A DNA stretch of 34,643 bases from Gallionellaceae bacterium UBA6222. GTDB taxonomy: Bacteria > Pseudomonadota > Gammaproteobacteria > Burkholderiales > Gallionellaceae. Numbering within the stretch: position 1 is the stretch's first letter; every line of letters begins with the position of its first letter. The DNA lies in the NCBI GenBank assembly GCA_002421915.1, contig DISA01000031.1, positions 9,628 through 44,270 of the forward strand. Direction: 5' to 3'. Below the pieces are notes generated by a model that made no database searches, was not told where the DNA came from, and worked only from the letters and a program-made list of their open reading frames with translations. Both the position numbers and the translations under genes were made by a program. Below are positions 1 to 6,645 of this stretch, piece after piece.

Positions 1-1
1 C

Positions 2-697
2 GAGATCGGCGACATGCCGGCCGAGTTGCAGACACGCTTGTTGCGGGTTCTGTCAGATGGGAATTATTACCGCGTCGGCGGCCATCAGCCGATCAAGGCC
101 AACGTGCGCATCATTGCCGCCACCCACCAGAACCTCGATGAGCGCGTGAAGCTGGGCTTGTTCCGCGAAGACCTGTTCCATCGCCTCAACGTCATCCGCC
201 TGCGCCTGCCCCCACTGCGCGAACGGCGCGAGGATATCCCGTTACTGGCGAAACATTTTCTGCAGAAGAGCGCGAAGGAATTGGGCGTCGAACAGAAGAC
301 CTTGAGCGAGACCACGCTGCATTACCTGGCCGCGCAAGACATCCCCGGCAACGTGCGCCAGCTGGAAAACCTGTGCCACTGGCTCACCGTGATGACACCA
401 ACGCAGCAAGTGGAGATCACCGACCTGCCGGCGGAATGGCGCGAGGGCTCGCCTGCCGGGAGCGTCAACAGCGACTGGCGCGTAGCGCTGGCGCAACAGG
501 TCGCACTCGCCCTGCAACGCAACGAGCCCGACATCCTCGACACGTTCAACAAGGAATTCGAACGCACCCTCATCACCCAGGCATTGCAACACACCGGCGG
601 ACGGCGCATCGAAGCTGCCACCCTGCTGGGGATGGGGCGCAACACACTGACGCGGAAGATTCAGGAATTGGGAATGGACGATACCGGCGCGGCTTGA
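2..697 (+). CDS. ntrC: Nitrogen regulation response regulator NtrC (partial, 5' end outside window)
   Basis: This is the C-terminal part of a sigma-54-dependent activator; the reading frame is already open at the window edge. It starts inside the AAA+ ATPase at the Walker B region (DEIGDM). It continues through the sensor I region (RIIAATHQNL), the arginine-finger segment (FREDLFHRLNVIRL, then LPPLRERREDIP) and sensor II (PGNVRQLEN). It ends in a Fis-type helix-turn-helix (EAATLLGMGRNTLTRKI). The sequence tracks NtrC/GlnG closely, more so than other sigma-54 activators such as AtoC or ZraR. By family knowledge, phosphorylated NtrC opens sigma-54 promoters of nitrogen-assimilation genes, and its sensor kinase gene ntrB is usually just upstream. 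The receiver domain and Walker A lie outside the window. The stop is 3 bases before a palindromic repeat. Confidence 0.93.
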   Translation, partial: EIGDMPAELQTRLLRVLSDGNYYRVGGHQPIKANVRIIAATHQNLDERVKLGLFREDLFHRLNVIRLRLPPLRERREDIPLLAKHFLQKSAKELGVEQKTLSETTLHYLAAQDIPGNVRQLENLCHWLTVMTPTQQVEITDLPAEWREGSPAGSVNSDWRVALAQQVALALQRNEPDILDTFNKEFERTLITQALQHTGGRRIEAATLLGMGRNTLTRKIQELGMDDTGAA

Positions 698-700
698 CCC

Positions 701-768
701 GTGGGTCTGGCTTCAGTCCGACGTTTTTGATTTTTTACAGTTCGCTGTCGGACTGAAGTCCGACCCAC
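701..768. repeat. Palindromic repeat (GTCGGACT family) with 22-bp arms, possible ntrC terminator
   Basis: The left arm (701-722) and right arm (747-768) are inverted copies of GTGGGTCGGACTTCAGTCCG plus AC, with two mismatches. The right arm alone folds as GTCGGACT-GA-AGTCCGAC. The left arm forms a weaker hairpin followed by a T-rich run (GTTTTTGATTTTTT), so it could end ntrC transcription. A related element lies at 10892-10977. The repeat overlaps the 3' end of the minus-strand gene at 713-925. Confidence 0.8.
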
Positions 769-925
769 CAATCCCGGCCGGTTTCTTCTTCGTCCGGTTT
801 TTGCTCTCGTCCGCAAAGCGGAAGCGTCCCGCCAGCACACAACCTTTCATGCCGATGTCGCAGGGCTGGTTCAGCACCTTCTGGCATTTGCCCTCAACTT
901 CATGCGGACAACCCCAGCCGCCCAT
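713..925 (-). CDS. Small cysteine-rich conserved protein with a repeat-encoded C-terminus
   Basis: 70 residues. The first 45 or so (MGGWGCPHEVEGKC, then PCDIGMKGCVLAGRFRFAD) look like a small conserved protein with four cysteines at positions 6, 14, 22 and 29, possibly a metal site. I know no function for it. The ATG at 925 has a good ribosome binding site (GGAGG, 5-base spacer) and begins 11 bases after the yjdM stop, so the two are probably co-transcribed. The last 18 or so residues (from about GGSDFSPTANC) are read through the palindromic repeat at 701-768 and are unlikely to be ancestral. The conserved N-terminal part and the spacing support a real gene; the tail looks acquired. Confidence 0.72.
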   Translation of the reverse strand: MGGWGCPHEVEGKCQKVLNQPCDIGMKGCVLAGRFRFADESKNRTKKKPAGIGGSDFSPTANCKKSKTSD

Positions 926-936
926 GGCCGCCTCCG

Positions 937-1275
937 TTAGGCCTTTTTAACAAATTCGGTTTTCAGCTGCATCGCGCCGATACCGTCGATCTTGCAATCG
1001 ATATCGTGATCGCCGTCCACCAGTCGGATATTCTTCACCTTGGTGCCCACCTTCACCACCGACGAAGAACCCTTGATCTTCAGGTCCTTGATAACAGTGA
1101 TCGTGTCGCCATCGTTCAACACGGTGCCGAACGCATCCTTGAACACCTTCACTTCCTCGACCGACTCGGCTGCGGCCTTCGGCCATTCATGCGCGCACTC
1201 TGGGCAGACATAGTTAGCACCGTCTTCGTAGGTGAAAGGTGAGTCGCACTTGGGACATCTCGGAAAATCTGGCAT
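937..1275 (-). CDS. yjdM: PhnA/YjdM-family zinc-ribbon protein
   Basis: 112 residues, the same size as E. coli YjdM (PhnA, 111 residues) and very similar throughout. An N-terminal zinc ribbon has two CxxC pairs (CPKC and CPEC) around YEDGANYV. The C-terminal PhnA domain carries GDTITVIKDLKIKGSS and GTKVKNIRLVDGDHDIDCKI. The start is set at the ATG at 1275, which aligns with the E. coli start; a longer frame reaching 1359 would add a non-conserved Cys-rich leader that overlaps ubiE. Despite the phn name, the family is not a proven phosphonate enzyme and its role is uncertain. It follows ubiE by 46 bases and precedes the small Cys-rich gene. Confidence 0.92.
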   Translation of the reverse strand: MPDFPRCPKCDSPFTYEDGANYVCPECAHEWPKAAAESVEEVKVFKDAFGTVLNDGDTITVIKDLKIKGSSSVVKVGTKVKNIRLVDGDHDIDCKIDGIGAMQLKTEFVKKA

Positions 1276-1321
1276 ATGAATTACGATGTTAATTGAAGAA
1301 AGAACGTGGTGCTTGCAGCAG

Positions 1322-2056
1322 TTACAGCTTATACCCCCGATGCACCGCCACCACCCCACCCGTCATGTTGAAGTATTCAACACGTTCCAGTCCGGCGTCT
1401 TCCATCATTTTCTTTAACTCCTCCTGACCCGGGTGCATGCGGATGGATTCGGCAAGGTAGCGGTAACTGTCGGCATCGTTGGCGATGAGCTCGCCCATCT
1501 TCGGTAGCAGCTTGAAGGAGTAGAGGTCATATATTTTCTCCAGCGGTTTTGCGATTCTGGAGAATTCCAGCACGATGACCCGCCCGCCCGGTTTGAGCAC
1601 GCGCTTCATCTCGCGCAGGGCGGCATCTTTATGCGTGACGTTGCGCAGGCCGAAGGCGATGCTGACGCAGTCGAAGTGGTTATCCGGAAAGGGCAGATGC
1701 TCGGCATCGCATTGCGCGGTGGGGGTAGCGCTACCCTCGTCGAGCAGACGGTCGCGGCCGACCCGCAGCATGGCGTTGTTGATGTCGGTAAGCACGACCT
1801 GGCCGCTGCGGCCGACCTTTTTCAGGAACAGGCGCGACAGGTCGGCCGAGCCGCCCGCCACGTCCAGCACGCGTTGGCCTTCGCGCACATTCGCCAGTCC
1901 CACGGCGAAGCGTTTCCAGATGCGGTGCAGGCCGGCCGACATCAGGTCGTTCATGATGTCGTATTTGCCGGCGACGGAGGTGAACACGCCGGCGACTTTT
2001 TTGGCCTTTTCTTCTTCGGCGACGGTTTCAAAACCGAAATGTGTCGTTTTGCTCAT
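1322..2056 (-). CDS. ubiE: Demethylmenaquinone/ubiquinone C-methyltransferase UbiE
   Basis: 244 residues, full length for the family. It is a class I SAM-dependent methyltransferase that C-methylates the benzoquinol (and naphthoquinol) ring in ubiquinone and menaquinone synthesis. Visible signatures are the N-terminal KVAGVFTSVAGKYDIMNDLMSAG, SAM motif I VLDVAGGSADLS (about residues 64-75), LPFPDNHFDCVSIAFGLRNV, LKPGGRVIVLEFS and the C-terminal NMTGGVVAVHRGYKL. The ATG at 2056 has AAGGAG 5 bases upstream. It lies downstream of DUF971 across a gap that is mostly a palindromic repeat, so it may be transcribed both from the envelope operon and from its own promoter. Confidence 0.97.
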   Translation of the reverse strand: MSKTTHFGFETVAEEEKAKKVAGVFTSVAGKYDIMNDLMSAGLHRIWKRFAVGLANVREGQRVLDVAGGSADLSRLFLKKVGRSGQVVLTDINNAMLRVGRDRLLDEGSATPTAQCDAEHLPFPDNHFDCVSIAFGLRNVTHKDAALREMKRVLKPGGRVIVLEFSRIAKPLEKIYDLYSFKLLPKMGELIANDADSYRYLAESIRMHPGQEELKKMMEDAGLERVEYFNMTGGVVAVHRGYKL

Positions 2057-2073
2057 ATCAACTCCTTGGTCTT

Positions 2074-2135
2074 GTCATTCCGGCGAGGGCCGGTGTCCCG
2101 TGATCTTGGGAACTGGATTCCGGCCCTCGCCGGTG
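2074..2135. repeat. dRS3-like palindromic intergenic repeat
   Basis: Perfect 14-bp inverted arms CCGGCGAGGGCCGG (2080-2093) and CCGGCCCTCGCCGG (2120-2133) are each preceded by ATT. The left arm begins GTCATTCC and the right arm is preceded by TGGATT. This is the layout of the widespread intergenic repeats with GTCATTCCNGCG and TGGATTCC borders. It fills most of the DUF971-ubiE gap. Confidence 0.7.
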
Positions 2136-2144
2136 TGGCCGAAA

Positions 2145-2495
2145 CTATTTGTCGCGGCTTGCACCTGCGGCTTCCAGCCTGGTCAGATAATCGTGCCACA
2201 TGGCATCCTGATATTGTCCCAGCTCGTGCAGATATTCCCACGAGAACAGCCCCGTGTCGTGGCCGTCGTCGAAGCTGATCTGAAGCGCGTATTGCCCGAC
2301 TGGCTCAATCCCGCCGATGCCGACATTGCGTTTGCCGACTTGCAGCGTTTCTTGCCCTTTGCCATGCCCGCGCACTTCGGCTGAAGGGGAATAAACGCGC
2401 AGGAATTCTGCGGGCAGGGTGTAATGCGTGCCGTCATCAAAGGTGATTTCCAATGATTTGGATTTTTGGTGCAGGGTAATTCCGGTGGGTGTCAT
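2145..2495 (-). CDS. DUF971 (GBBH-like N-terminal domain) protein
   Basis: 116 residues. The protein has the DUF971 fold signature seen at the N-terminus of gamma-butyrobetaine hydroxylase: LEITFDDGTHYTLPAEFLRVYSPSAEVRGHG, then VGIGGIEPVGQYALQISFDDGHDTGLFSWEYLHELG. The biochemical role of stand-alone members is not settled; they often sit beside ubiE, as here. The ATG overlaps the stop of the upstream adenylyltransferase gene by 4 bases (ATGA), so translation is probably coupled. The C-terminus (RLEAAGASRDK) ends just outside the repeat at 2074-2135. Confidence 0.9.
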   Translation of the reverse strand: MTPTGITLHQKSKSLEITFDDGTHYTLPAEFLRVYSPSAEVRGHGKGQETLQVGKRNVGIGGIEPVGQYALQISFDDGHDTGLFSWEYLHELGQYQDAMWHDYLTRLEAAGASRDK

Positions 2496-2980
2496 AGTGA
2501 GCGTATCTTCTTCAATAATGCGGTGGTGGAACGCTGGTGCAGAAAAGGAATACTGTGTACCGAACCACCCCAGTCCTGCACTTCTTTGCTGCCGACAATG
2601 TTTTGCGGCTGCCAGTCGCCGCCTTTTGCCAGTATGTCCGGGTGACAGGCGAGAATCAAATTCAACGGGGTGTCTTCGGCAAAGAGCATGACCAGACTCA
2701 CCGACTCCAGCGCGGCCAATACCGCCATGCGGTCATTCTCGTTATTGATCGGGCGGTCGTCACCCTTGCCTTGCCTTTTTACCGAGGCATCGCTGTTCAC
2801 GCCCACCACGAGCGAAGCGCCGAGTGCGCGCGCCTGCGCCAGATAGGTGACATGGCCGCGATGCAGCACGTCGAAGCAGCCGTTGGTGAACACCAGCGGG
2901 CGCGGCAACACGGTGATTTTTGCAGCCAGGCTACCCGCAGCGCAAATCTTGTTCTCAAAGGTGGGGGTTGGAAATTTCAT
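2492..2980 (-). CDS. rfaE2: D-glycero-beta-D-manno-heptose 1-phosphate adenylyltransferase (RfaE2/HldC type)
   Basis: 162 residues, equal to the C-terminal nucleotidyltransferase domain of E. coli HldE, so this organism appears to use the split form of the enzyme. The nucleotidyltransferase motif FTNGCFDVLHRGH is visible with HxxH at residues 40 and 43, followed by GVNSDASVKRQGKGDDRPINNENDRM and the ILAKGGDW and HSIPF segments. It transfers AMP to heptose 1-phosphate to make ADP-heptose for the LPS core. The kinase half (rfaE1) is not in the window. Its ATG overlaps the stop of the dolP-like gene by one base (TGATG) and its stop overlaps the DUF971 start. Confidence 0.94.
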   Translation of the reverse strand: MKFPTPTFENKICAAGSLAAKITVLPRPLVFTNGCFDVLHRGHVTYLAQARALGASLVVGVNSDASVKRQGKGDDRPINNENDRMAVLAALESVSLVMLFAEDTPLNLILACHPDILAKGGDWQPQNIVGSKEVQDWGGSVHSIPFLHQRSTTALLKKIRSL

Positions 2981-3531
2981 CAGTCCAAATACTCGAAAAC
3001 GCGCACTACCTTTTTCACGCCGTAAGTGGTGCTGGCAATCTCCGATGCTGCGTCCGCTTCGGCTCGCTTCACGATGCCGAGCAAATAGACCACTCCCTCT
3101 TCGGTATAGATCTTGATGTGGTCAAGCTGAAAGGTCTTGTTTGCCAGCATGCGGGTTCGCACATCGCCGCTGATGCCGGTATCGCTATAGCCAATAGCGC
3201 TTTGGGTGCCGCGCACCACATGCAGTTCGTTGGCGATGCCTTTCACACGATCGATCCCGGCGACGATGCGCTCGATACCGGTCTTGCCGGATTCATCCGG
3301 TACTCGACCGGTCAGCAGCACAAAGCGATTGAAACTGGTCACACTGACTTGAACATTTTGCCGGTATTTTTCCGCAATGCGCTGCGCCGCGGTGTGCTCG
3401 ATGTTGCGATCGTCCTGAACGGCGGCGCTGCTCCGCCGTTCGTTCGTGGAAGGCGTGTCAAGCCGGCTCACCTGGGCGCAGCCGTGCAACAGGCCGCCCA
3501 GCAGGATCAATGCTACCCACCGCCGCATCAT
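2980..3531 (-). CDS. dolP: DolP/YraP-like BON-domain outer-membrane lipoprotein
   Basis: 183 residues from the ATG at 3531. The N-terminus MMRRWVALILLGGLLHGC is a lipoprotein signal peptide with Cys18 as the lipidated residue. Two BON domains follow (about 45-110 and 115-183), with RVPDESGKTGIERIVAGIDRVKGIANEL and YLLGIVKRAEADAASEIASTTYGVKKVVRVFEYL. In E. coli, DolP is an outer-membrane lipoprotein that binds anionic phospholipids and keeps the envelope intact. The order after lpoA, yraN and diaA is the same as in E. coli, which supports orthology. A longer frame to 3681 runs back inside diaA and was rejected because it would bury the signal peptide. Confidence 0.92.
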   Translation of the reverse strand: MMRRWVALILLGGLLHGCAQVSRLDTPSTNERRSSAAVQDDRNIEHTAAQRIAEKYRQNVQVSVTSFNRFVLLTGRVPDESGKTGIERIVAGIDRVKGIANELHVVRGTQSAIGYSDTGISGDVRTRMLANKTFQLDHIKIYTEEGVVYLLGIVKRAEADAASEIASTTYGVKKVVRVFEYLD

Positions 3532-4118
3532 TCCCCTCCAAGCAGGACGTGGTCGATCACGTCGCACAGGCAATGCAGTATCAACAGATGCACCTCCTGC
3601 ACCCGGGCCGTCCTTTTCGCGGGGACGCAGAGGTTGAAATCGTTCCCGCGCAGCATGGCAGCCATCTGTCCGCCCTCGCATCCGGTCAGTGCCACCACGA
3701 CCATGCCGCGCTCATGCGCCGCCGTGATCGCCTCCACCACATTGGGCGAATTGCCGCTGGTGGAAATGGCAATCAGCACATCCCCTTCCATCCCCAATGC
3801 GCGCACCTGTTTGGAGAAAATCTGCTTGTAGTCGTAGTCGTTGGCGATGGATGTGAGCACCGAACTGTCGGTGGTAAGTGCAATCGCGGGCAATCCCGGA
3901 CGCTCGACTTCAAAACGGTTGATCAGTTCGGCGGCGAAGTGCTGTGAGTCGGCGGCCGAGCCGCCGTTACCGCAGGCCAGAATCTTGCCGTCATGCATCA
4001 GGCAATCGACCATCGCCTGTGCCGCCCGCGCGATAGGCTCGGCCAATACCGGCTTGCTTTGTATTTTTACCGCGGCACTGTCATCGAAGTGTTTGCTGAC
4101 GCGCTTGGTGAGTGTCAT
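3528..4118 (-). CDS. diaA: DiaA/GmhA-type SIS-domain phosphosugar isomerase family protein
   Basis: 196 residues. It is a single SIS domain with CGNGGSAADSQHFAAEL, FEVERPGLPAIALTTD, AISTSGNSPNVVEAI and RTARVQEVHLLILHCLCDVID. The family covers GmhA (sedoheptulose 7-phosphate isomerase, first step of ADP-heptose synthesis) and DiaA (binds DnaA at the replication origin). The position between yraN and dolP argues for DiaA; the nearby heptose adenylyltransferase leaves GmhA-like activity possible. I chose the ATG at 4118 because MTLTKRVSKHF aligns with the usual betaproteobacterial start (MDLIQRVSQHF); an ATG at 4124 would add two residues. The stop overlaps the dolP start. Confidence 0.9.
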   Translation of the reverse strand: MTLTKRVSKHFDDSAAVKIQSKPVLAEPIARAAQAMVDCLMHDGKILACGNGGSAADSQHFAAELINRFEVERPGLPAIALTTDSSVLTSIANDYDYKQIFSKQVRALGMEGDVLIAISTSGNSPNVVEAITAAHERGMVVVALTGCEGGQMAAMLRGNDFNLCVPAKRTARVQEVHLLILHCLCDVIDHVLLGGE

Positions 4119-4149
4119 GTCCATTGAACCTGAATGATGAGGCCGGATT

Positions 4150-4497
4150 TTAACCCAATTCGAAGGCGCCCTTGATCCACTCGATACTGCCTGCATCCGC
4201 CGCGTCTGCCAGCAGCAGCGCATCGAAGCGGCAAAACGGCGCGGGCGAGATGCGGGAAAGATAATGCTGGGCAGTGAGAACGAGTCTGTGCTGCTTGCGC
4301 GCATCGATGCTGGCTGCCGCACCGCCGAAGTCGCGCCGACTGCGCAATCTGACTTCGGCGAACACCAGCGTCGAGCCGTCCTGCAAGATCAGGTCGATCT
4401 CGCCAAAGCGACAACGGTAATTACTCTGCAGCAACCGCATACCCTGCCCTTGCAGGAACCGTGCAGCGGTTTGCTCGGCCTGCGCGCCCGGCAGCAT
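4150..4497 (-). CDS. yraN: YraN family protein (UPF0102), nuclease-fold
   Basis: About 115 residues, the usual family size. The endonuclease-like core is clear: NYRCRFGEIDLILQDGSTLVFAEVRLR, then FGGAAASIDARKQHRLVLTAQHYL. In this fold the GEIDLI and FAEVR segments carry the acidic and basic residues of a PD-(D/E)XK-like site. The cellular role is not established. The ATG at 4497 is preferred because GGCGGAG lies 8 bases upstream; a GTG at 4506 overlaps the lpoA stop but leaves no spacing for that binding site. It sits between lpoA and diaA as in E. coli. Confidence 0.9.
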   Translation of the reverse strand: MLPGAQAEQTAARFLQGQGMRLLQSNYRCRFGEIDLILQDGSTLVFAEVRLRSRRDFGGAAASIDARKQHRLVLTAQHYLSRISPAPFCRFDALLLADAADAGSIEWIKGAFELG

Positions 4498-4502
4498 TGG
4501 TA

Positions 4503-5708
4503 TCACTCCGCCCGAATTACGGGCACGCTGCCTTCCAGTGCCACGCCCTGTCCGCCACGCATCGCCGCTTTCATGGCATCACGCTGCACGCGGTGCCCGG
4601 TCAGCGAGAGTTTGCCTGTGACGCCATCCAGCGGTAACGCATTCAGAGTCTCGTGGCGATACAGCACCTGCAGCATGCGATAAGCGTCCACTCCCAGCGC
4701 ATACAGGCGCTCCATCTCGAGCGCCAGCGGCGGTTCAGCGTGCGGATACACCATCACCGCCGGGTGATCGGGCTGCAACACCCAAGGCATGTCGACGAAA
4801 CGCACATCGGACAGATCAAAGTTGCGCATTTTGTCCTGATTGCCTACAAACACTTGCGAAGTGGAATAGACCGGTATCTCCGAATAGATATAGGGCCGCA
4901 TCAGGCGTGCTTTGTCCGCCTCGGCGGCCAGGAACACCATTTCACCCGGCTGCCCGGACAAGGTGCGGATCTCGCTGGGGTCATCCAGGTACACAATCTC
5001 CGGCATGAGGCTGCCACCGCCCTGTTGCCATGCCTCGCTGAACGCCAGGTCCAGGCGGCGCGAGAAAGCCGTGTCGGTGCGCACCACAGTCGCGGTCAAC
5101 ATGCCGGCACGCGCCGCCCATTGCACTATCTGTTGCACCTCGGACTCCGGCGGCAGCCCGAAAAAATACAGTTGATCGCCGCGCGGTATGTCGAGTACAT
5201 TCAACGCCAGAGTCGGTACCGGCAGCTGTGGATTTTCTGCCAGCGCCGCGACACCGTTGCGGGTGAGTGGACCGGCCACGGCCAGTGCGCCATCCTGCAA
5301 TGCCTGTCTATAAAGTGCCGCAACTTCCGATTGTTCGTCATTGGCGGCATACACACGCACCGGCAATTCGCCCTTCTGCACGCTGGCGGCCGCCATAAAA
5401 CCCTGCTGCACGGCTTCGGCTGCGCGCCCAAATACGGCAGAGCGCAAAGGCAGGATCAGCGCGACATGATGCACCGTTCCCTCCGCCATCCCCGGCAATA
5501 CCGGCTGCACGCTTGGCGTCTCTGCCGGTGCGGCGGCGGACAACTCGACGACGGGTGTCTCAATCACCGGTGGCGTTGCCACAATCGGCGGCTGGCTGAC
5601 GGGAACTGGAGGTGGCGCGGGCGGAGTAGCGCAGCCAAACATGCTCACGTATAGTGCCGCGACCAACAGTCCGCGCAATCCTTTCAATCCGGTATTTCCA
5701 GTTTGCAT
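4503..5708 (-). CDS. lpoA: Penicillin-binding protein activator LpoA (LppC family) lipoprotein, short form
   Basis: 401 residues from the ATG at 5708. The signal peptide MQTGNTGLKGLRGLLVAALY ends in lipobox M-F-G-C with Cys26, followed by a Pro-rich linker (about 29-75) and a periplasmic-binding-protein-like domain (HHVALILPLRSAVFGRAAEAVQQGF, VAGPLTRNGVAALAE, LYFFGLPPESEVQQIV, VYSTSQVF). E. coli LpoA is about 678 residues because of an N-terminal helical repeat domain; that domain is absent here, and I recall similar short forms in betaproteobacteria. By homology it is an outer-membrane lipoprotein that stimulates PBP1A. An alternative TTG start at 5723 would add five residues. The 5' end overlaps that of the divergent rsmI. 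Confidence 0.88.
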   Translation of the reverse strand: MQTGNTGLKGLRGLLVAALYVSMFGCATPPAPPPVPVSQPPIVATPPVIETPVVELSAAAPAETPSVQPVLPGMAEGTVHHVALILPLRSAVFGRAAEAVQQGFMAAASVQKGELPVRVYAANDEQSEVAALYRQALQDGALAVAGPLTRNGVAALAENPQLPVPTLALNVLDIPRGDQLYFFGLPPESEVQQIVQWAARAGMLTATVVRTDTAFSRRLDLAFSEAWQQGGGSLMPEIVYLDDPSEIRTLSGQPGEMVFLAAEADKARLMRPYIYSEIPVYSTSQVFVGNQDKMRNFDLSDVRFVDMPWVLQPDHPAVMVYPHAEPPLALEMERLYALGVDAYRMLQVLYRHETLNALPLDGVTGKLSLTGHRVQRDAMKAAMRGGQGVALEGSVPVIRAE

Positions 5709-6575
5709 AGCAGAGCCAATCAAAAAATCGAATGCGCATTATATGTAGTCGCCACCCCGATTGGAAATCTGGGTGACATTACCCTGCGCGCGCTGGATGT
5801 GCTCGGCGCGGTCGGGGTAGTGGCGGCGGAGGATACGCGCAATACGCGCCATTTGTTGCAGCACCACGGCATCGGCGACGCCAAATTACTCGCCCTGCAC
5901 CAGCACAACGAGCGGGCCGGGGCGGAAAAGATCATCACCCTGTTGCAACAGGGGAAAAGCGTGGCGCTGGTGACGGATGCGGGGACACCTGCGGTCAGTG
6001 ATCCCGGCGCGCTGCTGGTCGAGGCGGTGCGTGTGGCCGGTTTTCGCGTCATTCCGATTCCGGGCGCCTCGGCGGCCATCGCCGCCCTTTCCGCCTCCGG
6101 CCTGGTCAATCCGCATTTCCTGTTTTACGGTTTTCTGCCAAACAAATCGGCGGCACGCCGCGCTGCCTTGCACACTCTGGCCGACCATAGCTGCATCTTG
6201 GTGTTCTACGAAGCGCCGCACCGTATTCTCGAATGTGTCGCCGACCTGTGCGCGGTATTCGGCGATACGCGCGAAATCGTGTTCGCGCGCGAACTGACCA
6301 AGTTGTTCGAGAGCATCCACCGCTGCAAATTGAATGAGGCGCCGGAATGGCTGAATAGCGACCCGAACAATCAGCGCGGTGAATTTGTACTGCTGGTCTC
6401 GGGAGCCACCCCCCGTGGCGAAGATATGGATGCGCAGGCCGAAAGAGTGCTGGCCGCATTGTTGGGCGAACTGCCGCTCAAACAGGCGGTTGGTCTGGCT
6501 GTGCAGATCACCGGTCTGAACAAAAACGCACTGTACGAGCGCGCTTTGACGCTCAAACAAACACTCAAACAATAG
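5703..6575 (+). CDS. rsmI: 16S rRNA (cytidine1402-2'-O)-methyltransferase RsmI
   Basis: 290 residues, full length. It belongs to the tetrapyrrole-methylase fold family and methylates the 2'-O of C1402 in the decoding centre of 16S rRNA. Conserved blocks are LYVVATPIGNLGDITLRALDVLG, VVAAEDTRNTRHLLQHHGI, LVTDAGTPAVSDPGALLV, FYEAPHRILECVADL, FARELTKLFESIHR and GEFVLLVSG. No ATG or GTG lies in frame between the upstream stop (5652) and the conserved core. The only usual start codon there is the TTG at 5703, which already overlaps the lpoA start (5708) on the other strand. Divergent rsmI and lpoA are also found in E. coli. Confidence 0.93.
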   Translation: MHSRANQKIECALYVVATPIGNLGDITLRALDVLGAVGVVAAEDTRNTRHLLQHHGIGDAKLLALHQHNERAGAEKIITLLQQGKSVALVTDAGTPAVSDPGALLVEAVRVAGFRVIPIPGASAAIAALSASGLVNPHFLFYGFLPNKSAARRAALHTLADHSCILVFYEAPHRILECVADLCAVFGDTREIVFARELTKLFESIHRCKLNEAPEWLNSDPNNQRGEFVLLVSGATPRGEDMDAQAERVLAALLGELPLKQAVGLAVQITGLNKNALYERALTLKQTLKQ

Positions 6576-6586
6576 TCACATCACGC

Positions 6587-6614
6587 TTACCAATCGGCCA
6601 TCATTTGCTAAACT
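6587..6614 (+). promoter_or_regulatory. Candidate sigma-70 promoter of the RND efflux operon
   Basis: TTACCA (6587-6592) and TAAACT (6609-6614) are separated by 16 bases in the rsmI-adaptor gap. Each matches 4 of 6 consensus bases. This is a weak match in the right place; no repressor operator was recognised. Confidence 0.3.
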
Positions 6615-6645
6615 CCAAATCCCGTTAGGCGGACACACACCCATC

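Noticed and set aside
1575..2384. 269-codon plus-strand frame opposite ubiE and DUF971
   Set aside because: Low-complexity shadow frame with no family signature; both minus-strand genes are well conserved.
3532..3681. 50-residue N-terminal extension of the BON-domain lipoprotein
   Set aside because: It lies inside diaA in another frame, and the lipoprotein signal peptide begins cleanly at 3531.
4119..4322. N-terminal extension of diaA across the yraN 3' end
   Set aside because: The extra sequence overlaps yraN out of frame and is not conserved.
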